Source: Azorinus chamasolen (taxonomy: Eukaryota; Mollusca; Bivalvia; Cardiida; Solecurtidae). Taken from it: a DNA stretch of 64,000 nt. Both the position numbers and the translations under genes were made by a program. The notes beneath the pieces were generated by a model. The model searched no databases. It was not told the DNA's origin and saw nothing but the letters and a program-made list of their open reading frames with translations. The stretch spans positions 54,127,931 to 54,191,930 of the forward strand of contig OY755252.1 in assembly GCA_963576725.1 (NCBI GenBank), written 5' to 3'. Numbering within the stretch: the stretch's first letter is position 1; every line of letters begins with the position of its first letter. This document shows, in pieces, positions 10,641 to 20,680 of this stretch.

Positions 10641-10802
10641 GTTAACGATACTATTGGTTACATGTATGTACTTAGAAATACTTTACAGATTGTTTGTATC
10701 AATACATTCGTATATACATGTACAAAGGTGTCTGGTCGATGTTAGCGACTTGAAGTATTTCCAAACACTTGGCGTTTTAACCAAGTAATCTTTACCCAAA
10801 AT

Positions 10803-11150
10803 ATTACCCTTTTAGCTGTTCACTCCATAATCCCGCATTTTATGCATTGCAAACAGAGTAGACCCAGATCAGACAGCTCCCGTAGGAGCTGTCTGATCAG
10901 GGTCTGCTGGGTCTGCTTAAGGAACTATAAAAACTGATTCTAAAGAGTCTGATATGTCCAAAAGTTACTTTGTTTTGATTCCACTACAAAATACTTGTCA
11001 ATGAAAATTCATAAAGTGAAAGATAATAGTATTGATCAGGCTCTGCATTTTCTGCAATGTCAAAACTTCCCTTGATTCATATGCCATAATAAGACTTAAT
11101 CCAAACTTAATGAAAGTATAATTGTTACATTAGTATTCACGAAGTTAAAG
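10803..11150. mobile_element. Worn family C element
   Basis: The hairpin at about 10852-10918 is well kept (CAGACAGCTCCCGTAGGAGC). The ends are decayed. Confidence 0.6.
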
Positions 11151-11221
11151 GTATGAGACATCAGGATTGGCTGTTAAAGAGAGATTTTCTTTACTTACCA
11201 TCAATTTCTTCTCTAAAACGT

Positions 11222-11350
11222 AAGTGATGTGTAAAGCAGTTTGGATCTGATCAGATGCCGAGTTACACGACGTCTCATCTGGATCAAAACTGTTTGCAAA
11301 CGCCCAGTGCAGCAAGTGCTAAGTCAACGTCGACGGTGAAAGAGTTATAG
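11222..11350. mobile_element. Family D remnant
   Basis: The stem CAGTTTGGATC..GATCAAAACTG encloses GATGCCGAGTTACACGACGTC. Confidence 0.6.
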
Positions 11351-11382
11351 GCTTCGAGGTTTTTAGTAAACTGTATTCGTGA

Positions 11383-11586
11383 CAGTAAAGTCCCGCTAAC
11401 GCGAACACTTAATGAACACACATGGCTGTCTTCATAAGCAGGTGGTTGCTTAATGCAGGACAAAAGTTATGCAGAAAGCTCCTATAGGAGCTTTCTGCAT
11501 AACTTTCGCCCTGCATTAAGCTACCACCTGCCTTTGCTACTGTGAATTATGCCCCTTATTGGTGGTCGCATTAGAGGGGTTTACTG
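11383..11586. mobile_element. Family A element abutting the exon 2 donor
   Basis: It has full-length ends (CAGTAAAGTCCCGC, GGGGTTTACTG) and an exact GCTCCTATAGGAGC centre at 11478-11491. Its right TA duplication (11587-11588) supplies base +6 of the gene 1 exon 2 donor. Confidence 0.85.
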
Positions 11587-11593
11587 TACTTAC

Positions 11594-11695
11594 CATCAAC
11601 ACAGAAGCAGTTATATCCGTCAGAGTCTTCCTCACACAGTGCCCCGTTCTTACATGGACCAGGCGCACACATTTGACCATTGGTTGGCTTTAAAA
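11594..11695 (-). CDS. Gene 1 exon 2: mature N-terminus and EGF repeat 1
   Basis: The acceptor lies behind a strong pyrimidine tract (..TTTTTTTTCCGCATAG|TT) and the donor is GATG|GTAAGT. It encodes residues about 16-49: the end of the hydrophobic leader, a short LKPTNGQM linker, and EGF1 ([18 protein letters not shown]). A later AAAG could be an acceptor, but only the TTTTAAAG start keeps phase with exon 1. Confidence 0.9.
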
Positions 11696-11789
11696 CTATG
11701 CGGAAAAAAAACAACATGCATATATTATCATTATGAGAAAATAAAGTATGTGGGTTTGTTAACAGTGTAAACCAACATCGATCGTCTTA

Positions 11790-12088
11790 CAATTGAACTT
11801 CGATATCTCGAACTTCAAGGGGCCATACAAATAAGTCGAGATAACAGATGTTCGAGTTATCCTATTTCTAATCTGGACATTTTCACGAGTTCACAGCTTA
11901 ACCCAGGTCTAACGTAGAAGCTTTCAGCATTATTTTAGACCTACATTAAGCGGTCACATGTGTTTCTAGATATACGTAGTGACACATTTTACAGCTATCC
12001 CGTATTGTAAGTTTAGGATGGACATAACATTTAGTTCGAGTTATTCCGAAGTTCGAATTATCCGAGTTCAAGATATCGAAGTTCAATT
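11790..12088. mobile_element. Family B element
   Basis: The inverted ends are CAATTGAACTTCGATATC and GATATCGAAGTTCAATT beside TA. The internal GAAGCTTTCAGC hairpin is one-sided. Confidence 0.75.
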
Positions 12089-12223
12089 ATAGGTACATGT
12101 ATTGATTAAAATATGCCGTATTTACAGAGAAGGAGAGTCTATTGTAGTTAAGATATTGAAATTAGTTTCATAAAACGCATAACATTTTGTTAGAATCAGT
12201 TTCAATAGAATCACTGAAGTTAA

Positions 12224-12421
12224 CCCTTTACTCCATAGATACGCATTTCTACGCCTTTGTAAATAGAGTAGACCCAGATCAGACACTTGCTGTTTGCTTT
12301 TGACATACTATAGATATGATTTTGCAGTTTCTGCTATGGCCGAAAATGTGTCATCGTAAAAATAATCTAATAGATATTCATTATGTCATTATTTTTACAC
12401 GAATATTCACGGAGTAAAGGT
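12224..12421. mobile_element. Family C element, half hairpin
   Basis: TTAA flanks are at 12220-12223 and 12422-12425. The ends are CCCTTTACTCCATAGATA and CACGGAGTAAAGG. The hairpin retains one arm only (CCCAGATCAGACACTT then GCTGTTTGC). Confidence 0.78.
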
Positions 12422-12596
12422 TTAAAGAAATGGAGATAAATAAGTGGGTGAAGCGTAAATCTTTTCAAAATGGATAAAACCAATATAAAAATCTGCAATA
12501 ATTTACATTCAAACAATGACATTATTGAGTTAAAGAAGTAAAACTAGTAAACAAACTAAATTCACTTTAGTGAGTCCTTCCTCTGTTATTTAGAAA

Positions 12597-13023
12597 TGTT
12601 ATTGTTGCTGTGTTGATTAACGTCAGTTTCTGCCAGCTATGGACTAATTGGACTCACCAGAGAGAGGGTAGTTCGATAGAGTCTCTCTGATGCTTTAACC
12701 CATTCCATCATATTGACGCAAGAATCACCTGTTGAAACCATTGTGATAAATAGAGCATTTGCTCATATAGGAGCAAATGCTCTACTTATCACAATTGTTT
12801 CAAACTACAAAATTCTAAAATGTTCCTTTACTCTAGTTGAAGCTCATTTTCGGTAGATTGATTCAAAGAGGTATGATGTGAAAATAGCCTATGAGGGAAT
12901 GGGTTAATATGTCCAGTGTAAAGCATTGGTGCATCGGACCTCGGTTTATGAAGTCTCATTCACCGGACCTCGGTATATAAAGTATCATCCGAAGGACTTG
13001 GTCCGGCAGGGATCGAACCCGGA
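12597..13023 (-). mobile_element. SINE-like element interrupted by a G element
   Basis: It has the same sequence order as 33041-33307: GTTGATTAACGTCAGTTTCTG, ..CCAGTGTAAAGCA.., GGACTTGGTCCGGCAGGGAT. A degenerate box-B-like ATCGAACCC is near its plus-strand right end. Family G is inserted at 12699-12903. Confidence 0.7.
12699..12903. mobile_element. Family G element nested in SINE
   Basis: Flanking TTAA is at 12695-12698 and 12904-12907. The ends are CCCATTCCATCATA and ATGAGGGAATGGG. The hairpin is GAGCATTTGCTCATATAGGA plus GCAAATGCTC. Confidence 0.85.
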
Positions 13024-13055
13024 AAAAAGTATCCCAAAATATACATGGACTTTAC

Positions 13056-13101
13056 CTTGCAATGTCATGAAGAGAATTGCGATCCAAACAATCCTGGTCA
13101 T
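13056..13101 (-). CDS. Gene 1 exon 1: signal peptide of the EGF-repeat protein
   Basis: This is the start exon of a secreted or single-pass membrane protein built of Notch-type EGF repeats. It encodes MTRIVWIAILFMTLQ, a short basic residue followed by a hydrophobic core, before donor CAAG|GTAAAG. Joined to exons 2-8 the frame stays open for 432 residues. Intron phases are 1,1,0,1,1,2,1. Ten complete EGFs follow. O-glucose consensus (C-x-S-x-P-C) is present in EGF2, 3, 10 and 11, O-fucose consensus (C-x4-S/T-C) in EGF2, 3, 6 and 8, and an Asp/Asn-hydroxylation motif in seven repeats. In known families such repeats bind calcium and mediate receptor-ligand contacts. Notch, fibropellin, crumbs or eyes-shut type proteins are all possible; the C-terminal half that would decide is outside the window. 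An upstream ATG at 13120-13118 opens another frame that would stop in exon 2. Confidence 0.88.
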
Positions 13102-13198
13102 CGTTTAGTCCAGCCAGCATAATTTCACCCGCCCACAGTTTTCTTTTCGGCGAACTGGATCAACTGAAATACATGCATAATCCATTTTCCTGTGAATG

Positions 13199-13206
13199 CT
13201 TATATA
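13199..13206 (-). promoter_or_regulatory. Candidate TATA box of gene 1
   Basis: TATATAAG on the minus strand lies about 98 bp upstream of the start codon and predicts a start site near 13172. A family A element ends 13 bp further upstream. The placement is inferred from spacing only. Confidence 0.35.
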
Positions 13207-13218
13207 ATCTTATAATAT

Positions 13219-13425
13219 AGTAAAATCCCGCTAATGCGACCACCTAAAAGAGGTATGATTCTGGGTGCTAGATGCAGGTGGTAGCTTAATGCAGGACAAA
13301 AGTAATGCAGAAAGATCATAGAGGAGCTTTCTGCATTACTTTTGTCCTGCATTAAGCAACCCCCTGCTTATAAAGACACCCACGTTTATTCATTAAGTGG
13401 TCGCATTATAAGAGGGGTTCTACTG
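13219..13425. mobile_element. Family A element upstream of gene 1
   Basis: The ends are TAGTAAAATCCCGCTAATGC and GGGGTTCTACTG. Central arms are AATGCAGAAAG..CTTTCTGCATT with tip ATCATAGAGGAGC. Confidence 0.8.
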
Positions 13426-13597
13426 TATTGCTTGCATTGCAAAATTGCTGATAATGCAGAAAACGCACAAATTATAACTATTTTATTAAGAATGCGTGCC
13501 AAAGAGACCAATGAGGAGTAATTTGATCTGGGTTTGGACTGATCTCCTAATCCTTTACTCCATAATTATGTCTTTCGAAGCCTTTAAAAACGTAGTT

Positions 13598-14063
13598 CAG
13601 TAAACCCTCTATAAATCGGAATTCTAGTACAGAATAATTTACATACTTTTAAGCAGGTGGCTGCTTAATGCACGGTGAAAGTCATGCAGAAAGCAAAATT
13701 AGATACAGCAGAACCCCTCTAATGCGACCACTAAATGAATAAACATGACGGTCTTCATAAGCAGGTGGTTGCTTAATGCAGGACGATAATTATATAGGAG
13801 CTTTCTGCATAACATTAGTGCTGCATTAAGCTACCACCTGCCTTTGCCACTGTAACTTATGCCCCTTTTTGCTGGTCGCATTAGAGGTTTTTTTACTGTA
13901 TTTGTAGCCTGTAGGCAGGTGGCAGCTTCATACGGGGTGAAAGTCACACAGAAAGCTCCTAGAGGAGCTTTCTGCAGAACATTCATCCTGCATTAAGCTG
14001 CCAGTTTTCTCCCACATCGATATTTAGACCAAATCGAACTTCCGGTTTAGAGGGGTTTCACTG
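13598..14063. mobile_element. Cluster: A' left half, family A (13706-13898), A' copy
   Basis: CAGTAAACCCTCTATAAATC at 13598 begins an A' copy that stops after GCAGAAAGC at about 13693. A full A copy flanked by TA follows, with its left hairpin arm lost. Then comes an A' copy without its left end (13912-14063, tip CTCCTAGAGGAG). Confidence 0.7.
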
Positions 14064-14260
14064 TAGATCCAGATCCCTGAAGGTCCCTGCAGAAGCCGTC
14101 CAATCAGGGTTTGCCCTGTTTGCTTATGCGATAATATCGATATGATTATGCGGCTTCTGTCCGGACCAACAATTCATGTGCCAACGATCTATTCTAAAAA
14201 AGTAATCGGATTAATATTCATGATGCGATTTTGTCTTACAAGAGCATTCATAGAGTAAAG
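14064..14260. mobile_element. Worn family C element
   Basis: AAGCCGTCCAATCAGGGTTT and the right end CATAGAGTAAAGG before TTTAA remain. The left end is lost. Another worn C-like copy occupies about 14410-14655. Confidence 0.6.
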
Positions 14261-14659
14261 GTTTAACTTAGTCTGTCCGAATACTAAATTTGTCCGAATA
14301 CTAAGAGTAATAAGGACAGGTGAAAATGATTCTTTACTTTCACAGTAAACGGACATGAGTTTTCCTGCCAGTGTCCTTGGGGAACAGTGCTCCCAATCTT
14401 GTGGTTTAAACCGTCTTTTTGCTACTCCCGCCTTTTCGCTCATTTGCAAACAGAGCAGACCTAGGCCAGACAGCCCATATACGAACTGTCTAATCACAGT
14501 TTGCTCTGGTTGCTTAATATATGATACATGTGTATTTGGAATAATACAGTTTCTGCTATGACCAATCATTTCCTTTGCATACGTGTTTATAAATATTCAG
14601 CTAATTAACACTCATACAGTGCTATTTCTTACATGGATATTTCTTTAGTAGGCTTGAAT

Positions 14660-15008
14660 ACCATTTAGTTTGATGAAGTGAATACATGTACCTTAGAAAT
14701 GAGCTGCAGCAATAACGATAATAATACGAAGACGAAAAGTGAAAAAAAGAAAGAAAAAAGGAAGAAAAAGTGAACGGATGAAAACCCCGACTTCGCCGCT
14801 TATTGCATAATTATGTACTCTTTAAAATTTGGTAATGCATTTTGAAATATATTATTGAAAAAGCAAAATGAAAAATATGATGAGTTTAGAAGACATTGAA
14901 AGAAACTGATTTACCTTTTTCTGTTTTTTTTCCTTTGCAAAGGTTTTCATCCTTTAATTATTCAAAATATATTTCGTTGTTTCTGAGAGCATTCCTTCGT
15001 TGAACACC
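14660..15008. other. Unannotated stretch with purine-rich tract
   Basis: Only a GA-rich patch at about 14733-14772 stands out. No coding-like frame is seen. Confidence 0.5.
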
Positions 15009-15413
15009 CAGTGTTGATATATACAGTGTTGATGTATACAGTGTTGATGTACCCAGTGTTGATGTATACAGTGTTGATGTACCCAGTGTTGATATATACA
15101 GTGTTGATGTACCCAGTGTTGATATATACAGTGTTGATGTATACAGTGTTGATGTACCCAGTGTTGATATATACAGTGTTGATGTATACAGTGTTGATGT
15201 ACCCAGTGTTGATATATACAGTGTTGATATATACAGTGTTGATGTATACAGTGTTGATGTACCCAGTGTTGATATATACAGTGTTGATGTACCCAGTGTT
15301 GATATATACAGTGTTGATGTATACAGTGTTGATGTACCCAGTGTTGATGTATACAGTGTTGATGTATACAGTGTTGATGTACCCAGTGTTGATATATACA
15401 GTGTTGATGTATA
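15009..15413. repeat. 15-bp minisatellite, 27 exact-length copies
   Basis: Every unit is CAGTGTTGAT plus one of three 5-base endings: ATATA, GTATA or GTACC. The order is dominated by the triplet ATATA-GTATA-GTACC, giving a 45-bp higher-order unit. The period is a multiple of three, so several frames stay open on both strands. These are not genes. Confidence 0.97.
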
Positions 15414-15639
15414 TGCACATTTACTTAACATTTCACATTGCGACGATACTTGGACATACAAAAGGCATAACGTGACCAGCACAAAATTCGTCTATGTAAG
15501 TAATGTAAGTAAATATTTATCTATTTATGATATTTTCGAACAAAGATGTCACTATTCCAAAGCAAATCATAAGTCGGGGTTGCAGCATAGTGCCATTATT
15601 TGTCCAGATTTGCCCCAGACATTTCACACCTACCGAGTA

Positions 15640-15844
15640 CAGTAGGACCGGTCCTAAGTGGGCATTAAAAGAGGTCTTTAAGTGCATTTAAGACACCAGG
15701 TGGTAGCTTAATGCAGGTCGAAAGTAATGCAGAAAACTCCTATTGGAGCTTTCTGCACTGCTTTTGTCATGCATTAAGCAATCACCTGCTTTTTATGACT
15801 CCTGTGTTCAATCAATGAATGGTCGCTTAAGACAGGTTCTACTG
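15640..15844. mobile_element. Family A element, 205 bp, TA duplicated
   Basis: TA flanks 15638-15639 and 15845-15846. The ends are CAGTAGGACC and GGTTCTACTG, and the tip is CTCCTATTGGAG. Confidence 0.85.
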
Positions 15845-16309
15845 TACATGTACCGACTAATACATGTACAGAGGCCATAGTTTCATTTTAACCCTGTCGG
15901 TGCCTTATTTGTTACAATCGTCTTCCATCCATGTACATGTATATTAAAATATTCAGATGAAATGACGAATTGAGATTTCAAAGAAAATAAACCACAGACA
16001 TCGAACAAGAGGCTGAGATAAACAGTGAAATGCCTGATCTTAAAAGACGGCATCTGATCAGTGGTGGCAATGTACATTTTGGAGGCAATGGCATTGAAAA
16101 TGTTACCGTAAATATACTATTATATTTGAAACCAATCTGTATAATTCCACATCGTCCTTTTATTTCCATATATCCAAATTTGCTATACCAATCTTGTCTT
16201 TTCAGAAACTCCATAGCTTTTACAAATCACTGTCAAACATCAAGGTATTCAATGGTTCGATTTGTATCGAAATTGTAAGAAATATTTCCATTAATGCATT
16301 CTGCTTGTT

Positions 16310-16490
16310 GCGTGTACCCTTTCGCCTGCTATTCACAATCTGACTGCATTTACAAACAGAATGAATCCAGATGAGACGCCGAGTAACTCGGCGTCTCATC
16401 AGGATCCAAACTGTTTGACGTCCAGTTGATAAATTTCCCAAATGCTTAATCGAATTGGAATTTAGTAATTTCGCACCATTTCAGAGATTG
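16310..16490. mobile_element. Family D (subtype 2) element
   Basis: The hairpin at about 16357-16420 has GATGAGACGCCGAGTAACTC and its complement, followed by the D2 tail CCAGTTGATAAATTTCCCAAA. Confidence 0.7.
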
Positions 16491-16892
16491 GGCAGACTTA
16501 AAGTGTTACAGCAAGATAAGAAATAACGGATACCGCTATATATGTGTGAAGTTGATTACCCTTACCACGCAAAGAGCAATTTAGTGATACCAGTTACAGG
16601 CGGTTTGGATCTAAATAGGACGCCATGATTCTCTGCATTGTATTAGAATGTAATCCGTTTGATACTGTGATTGTAGTTTTGGAAAGAAACGAAGGAAAAC
16701 AGATGGGATTTAATACAATGACTGCAAGTGAATGTGTGTTAGTGTGTAAAGTATTGCGTTATTGGACATACCTTTATAACATTAACACTTGTACTGCTGA
16801 AATAAAATATGTTCGCTAAAATTCTAATCATGTGTATTTTTTCCTACTAACTTCCAGTCCATTCAATCTTTTGTAAGACCATTGTTCGGTTA

Positions 16893-16962
16893 GCAAACAG
16901 TTTGGATCCTGATGAGACACCGAGTTACTCGGCGTCTCATCTGGATCCAAGCTGTTTGCAAG
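16893..16962. mobile_element. Family D hairpin
   Basis: Stem GCAAACAGTTTGGATCC..GGATCCAAGCTGTTTGC around GAGACACCGAGTTACTCGGC. Confidence 0.7.
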
Positions 16963-16999
16963 TGCCCGTTACGTTGCGTCTTTGTATGATAAGGGCTGT

Positions 17000-17580
17000 C
17001 TTAAGGGTGGCTAGGTTGTGAAAATCAATAGATATGAATAATTCACAGGGAAGGCAACATCTTGCGTGTTATTTACAACGTTCGTTGATCTTTGTTTGTA
17101 AAACAATAGATATTACACGTGTTGCACAGACACACACTACGGAATCACATTCGAGTCATCAAATACGTCATCAAGACACGCGATTGTTTCAGCTTTTTGC
17201 CTTTTCAGTTGGATATCATAAACACGGAACTTTACAATTGGAACTATAAGATTAAAATACACTTGATGGTTCAGCTTTAATGTTTGAATTCTCTTGGAGA
17301 TAGCAACTGGGCGTTACAATTCCGCTTGTCGCGCATTATTTGTTACAATTTTTAATTTTTAGGCAACGATACAATTGAACGCTTTAAAGGTAGACTATCT
17401 AAGTTGTTCAAAGACAGAATTCATTCGTTAAAGTGTTTGGTACCGATACTTGTAAAACTTCGTATATAAATGCTCTATCATAATAGTTTGTATGTACCAA
17501 TGTTTGTGTACATGCATATATGTTATGCTCTTCTTATATGGAGGATACCGAATAAACTACTACTACTAATATCTAACTGG
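17000..17580 (+). pseudogene. Possible 3' end of a non-LTR retroelement
   Basis: At about 17364-17470 a plus-strand frame reads GNDTIERFKGRLSKLF and then reaches a stop. This resembles the C-terminal motif of many jockey/CR1-type reverse transcriptase ORFs. The downstream tail ends in GAATAAACTACTACTACTAA. No catalytic reverse transcriptase motif is present, so this is a weak call. 17000-17360 shows nothing else. Confidence 0.3.
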
Positions 17581-17609
17581 TGAACGAAAACAGTTATACT
17601 ATACATACA

Positions 17610-18050
17610 GTAAAGTATTCAATGACTGCCAGGGTGTGATTACTTCGAGAATGAATTTGCAACACTGTATCCACTTCCTTTTATTTAGCAATGGGCGAAG
17701 GCCAATTATTCTATATACATAATTCAAATTATAATATTGCATCCACTTTCTCGTAAGGAAAGAAAGGCGAACCGAATCATTACGGAAATAAACAAACTTT
17801 GATTTACTTATAACACGCATGTCCCGATATAATAAGGTACTCAATGAATGCCATGACGAGACTGCTTCGAGGATGAACGTGTAGGTATTGTATTAGTAAT
17901 AGGCTAAGCCCAAATATAATATATACATTATTCAAAGTTTGATATTGCAATCTCTTTCCCTTGAGTAAAGAAAAGGGAACTGTTGCAATAAACAATAACT
18001 GTTTATAAGATAATAAACAAAATCGTGTGATCTTCTTATATCTCATATGT
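17610..18050. repeat. Diverged direct duplication, about 225 bp x2
   Basis: The blocks TATTCAATGACTGCCA and ACTCAATGAATGCCA, ACTTCGAGAATGAA and GCTTCGAGGATGAA, and TTCAAATTATAATATTGC and TTCAAAGTTTGATATTGC recur in order in the two halves. Confidence 0.7.
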
Positions 18051-18192
18051 TCGAACGACGGTGTTCTAATAATGGGTCGTATAGGATTCCGTACTGGAGA
18101 AACCGCAGGCTAAGTCGCTTGAAGAAATTCGTGGTCACACCAAAAACGTCAAAGAAACGTGAATGAACTTGATTCTTAATATGAGCAAAATA

Positions 18193-18407
18193 CCGTAAAA
18201 CCTCTCTAAACCAGAATTCTAGTAGAGAATAGTTTAGATACTTTTAGGCAGGTAGTTGTTTAATGCAGGATGAAAGCCATACAGAAAACTCTTAGAGGAG
18301 CTCCTAGAGGAGCTTTCTACTTTACGTTCACCCTGCAGTAAGCTGCCACGTGTCTCCAAGACCAGTATTTATACTACATTTAATGTCCGGTTTAGAGGGG
18401 CTCACTG
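18193..18407. mobile_element. Family A' element with duplicated hairpin tip
   Basis: The ends are CCGTAAAACCTCTCTAAACC and GGGGCTCACTG, with TA flanks. The centre carries TTAGAGGAGCTCCTAGAGGA, a doubled tip. Confidence 0.8.
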
Positions 18408-18659
18408 TATATTTAAATGGGAAGTTGTATCAGTCTGAGCTTGGCAAACCCTATTTAGGTAAACACCTTACCAGACAGAGGCGTATATTAACGGATTTAC
18501 AAACAGAGTAGACCTAGATCTGACATCTCGTGTAATACTCTAATTCCTTCAATGTGTCACACAATAAAAGAACATTATCTGATGCAAACTGTTTCATATT
18601 TAATAAATATTTTTAAAAAGCCTTAAGTACATAGGCAATTGTTAGTCCATAATGCTATA

Positions 18660-19600
18660 CAACTCGTTACACTGTGTTACACACTAGTAATCATGTATTA
18701 ATATGTTACACAGTTGTGCGTATATACATGTATGTAACACAATCGCTCGTATGTTAGTGATGTGTTACACAAATGCACATGCATGTTATCTTACACTCTC
18801 GTATTTATGCTTAAAGTGTTACACAATCATACGTAGAAACTTTACGTGCATGCCACACATTTGCACACTCATGGTACCTATGTTTCACACTTTAATGTAC
18901 ATAATTTGTTATCCAGTAGTACGAACATGTTACACAATTTTAACAAATACTACGTACAATTTATATATGATGTTACACAATCGTATGTACGTGATGTGTT
19001 ACACAAATTATGTTCATGTCAAGCAAGCTCACGTACATGAGTTAAGCACTTTATGTACACATTACACAATGTTACGTACGTGTAACACAATTTATGTACA
19101 TGCTATTCAATTTACGTATATGTTACACAATGCTGCGTACATGTTATACAATAGCACGTACATGATACACAATATACGTACATATGTTACATAATTTACA
19201 TACATGTGTTACACAAATAACGTACATGCTTACACAATCTTACGTACATGTGATACACAATTAACATATACATGTATGTGTTACACACTTTGTGTACATA
19301 TGTTACACATTCGTATATACATTGATATGTTACACACGAAGGGTATGTGTTACACATTTCACGTACACAGTTGTTACACAGTAGTATGTACATACTACAC
19401 ACTTCACGTACACTTTAATCAATGTTGCGTACATGTTATACATTCGTATGTACGTGATATGTTACACAATATATACATACATGTTACACAACAGTACGTA
19501 CATGTTACATAATTTACGTACACGTTTTCGTACATGCATAATACGTTACCCATTTGTATATACGTGATGTGTTACGCAGTATTACGTACATTTTCTTTCA
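18660..19600. repeat. Degenerate about 20-bp satellite
   Basis: Motifs TGTTACACAA and TACGTACATG alternate for about 930 bp with variable spacing. Long frames across it (18703-19194, 19204-19512) are by-products of the repeat. Confidence 0.9.
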
Positions 19601-19754
19601 CCTTGCATGAATTCAGTTGATGCATAAAGCTCTACCATGTATAAAAGTTGATCCATGACAAACATTTCATATATTTTGTAACCAGTGTAGAACTAGATCA
19701 GCTGCGGCCTCACAGACTCATCAGCATCTCAAATATCATTCTGTAATATATTAA

Positions 19755-20220
19755 CTCTTCAATCCATATAAACGCCTTTTAACCCCTTCCGTGCCACAAT
19801 GACGGGTCTATAATATCACATGCAAATAGTTTGGATCCAGATGAGACGCCGAGTAACTCGGCGTCTCATCAGGATCCAAACTGTTTGTTACTGTTACTAT
19901 GTTTTTGAAACAAAAATGAAGAAAACAAAAAAAATCAAAATTTATAGCAGACGACAAAGTTAGCAGACGACATAGTTTGGCAGCGAATGGGTTAATGCAT
20001 TTGCAAACAGAGTATACCAAGACCAATCAGCTCCTATAGGAGCCGTGTGTGATCAGGGTCTGCTCTGTTCGCTTATGCAGTAACATACATCTGATTCAAC
20101 AGTTTGTACAGCCACGATAGGGAAACACCATTAATCATAATGCAATTTTAAATAGACCTATTAGTTTATTAATTGTCTTGACCTCATTATTTGTTACATG
20201 AATATTCATGGAGTGAAGAG
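19755..20220. mobile_element. Family C/L element split by a nested D element
   Basis: TTAA flanks are at 19751-19754 and 20221-20224. The left end CTCTTCAATCCATATAAACG and the right end CATGGAGTGAAGAG match the family. The internal tip GCTCCTATAGGAGC lies at 20030-20043. Confidence 0.85.
19783..19991. mobile_element. Family D element nested at TTAA
   Basis: TTAA duplications are at 19779-19782 and 19992-19995. The ends are CCCCTTCCGTGCC and GGCAGCGAATGGG. The hairpin is GATGAGACGCCGAGTAACTC with its complement, in the stem GTTTGGATCC..GGATCCAAAC. Confidence 0.88.
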
Positions 20221-20288
20221 TTAACATGGCAATAAATGTAGATCCTGATCAGACGCAGCGTCATAGAGACCGTGACTTGTCTATGTCA

Positions 20289-20318
20289 CAGGAACAGAAC
20301 AGAACAGAACAGAACAGG
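20289..20318. repeat. AGAAC pentanucleotide microsatellite
   Basis: About five AACAG units lie 75 bp past the gene 2 stop codon, in the probable 3' UTR. Confidence 0.85.
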
Positions 20319-20390
20319 AAAAGGGCCACCCTTTCTTATGAAATGGGTTGTACATATATGATGGGTACTCTGCTTTTCTGACCCCTTTCG

Positions 20391-20611
20391 TCAACCATCC
20401 ATGTCCCCTTCACTTGAGTCGCTTGCCTCGCTGTCTGTCTCTTTTGCAGATCGTTCTATGGTTGGAACTTGCATCACATTTATTTCGAACTTGCCGGGTA
20501 TATTTCCGGGTGGACTGTAGTTTGCAACGACGTACACGCCACCCTCGTTTGACTGAGCCCGGGCTATGCCCATATGGGTGGTGGTCTTCCAGACCAACTG
20601 AGAGAAGTGAC
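20391..20611 (-). CDS. Gene 2 exon 4: CAP motifs 1 and 2, C-terminal tail, stop
   Basis: It runs from acceptor TTATCCAG|GT to TGA at 20393-20391, residues about 148-220. It holds the CAP1 signature GHFSQLVWKTT, including the cavity histidine, and the CAP2-like VVANYSPPGNI. In CAP2 the usual cysteine is alanine, as is typical of the GLIPR2 branch. After the domain comes an acidic Ser/Asp/Glu tail ending SSEGDMDG. Confidence 0.96.
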
Positions 20612-20680
20612 CTGGATAAGGAAATACATGTATTTCAAAGTAATCCATGTGTATCGATATACAAACATGTTACTTTATAG

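Noticed and set aside
11594..11687. Alternative start of gene 1 exon 2 at AAAG|CCA
   Set aside because: Phase 0 would not join exon 1 (phase 1). The upstream CATAG|TT with the long T tract does.
14954..15482. Four long open frames (150-174 codons) on both strands
   Set aside because: They all read through the 15-bp minisatellite, whose period is a multiple of three and contains no stop. Composition is pure repeat.
18703..19512. Open frames of 163 and 102 codons
   Set aside because: They are translations of the TACGTACATG/TGTTACACAA satellite, rich in Cys-Tyr-Thr-Asn only because of the repeat.
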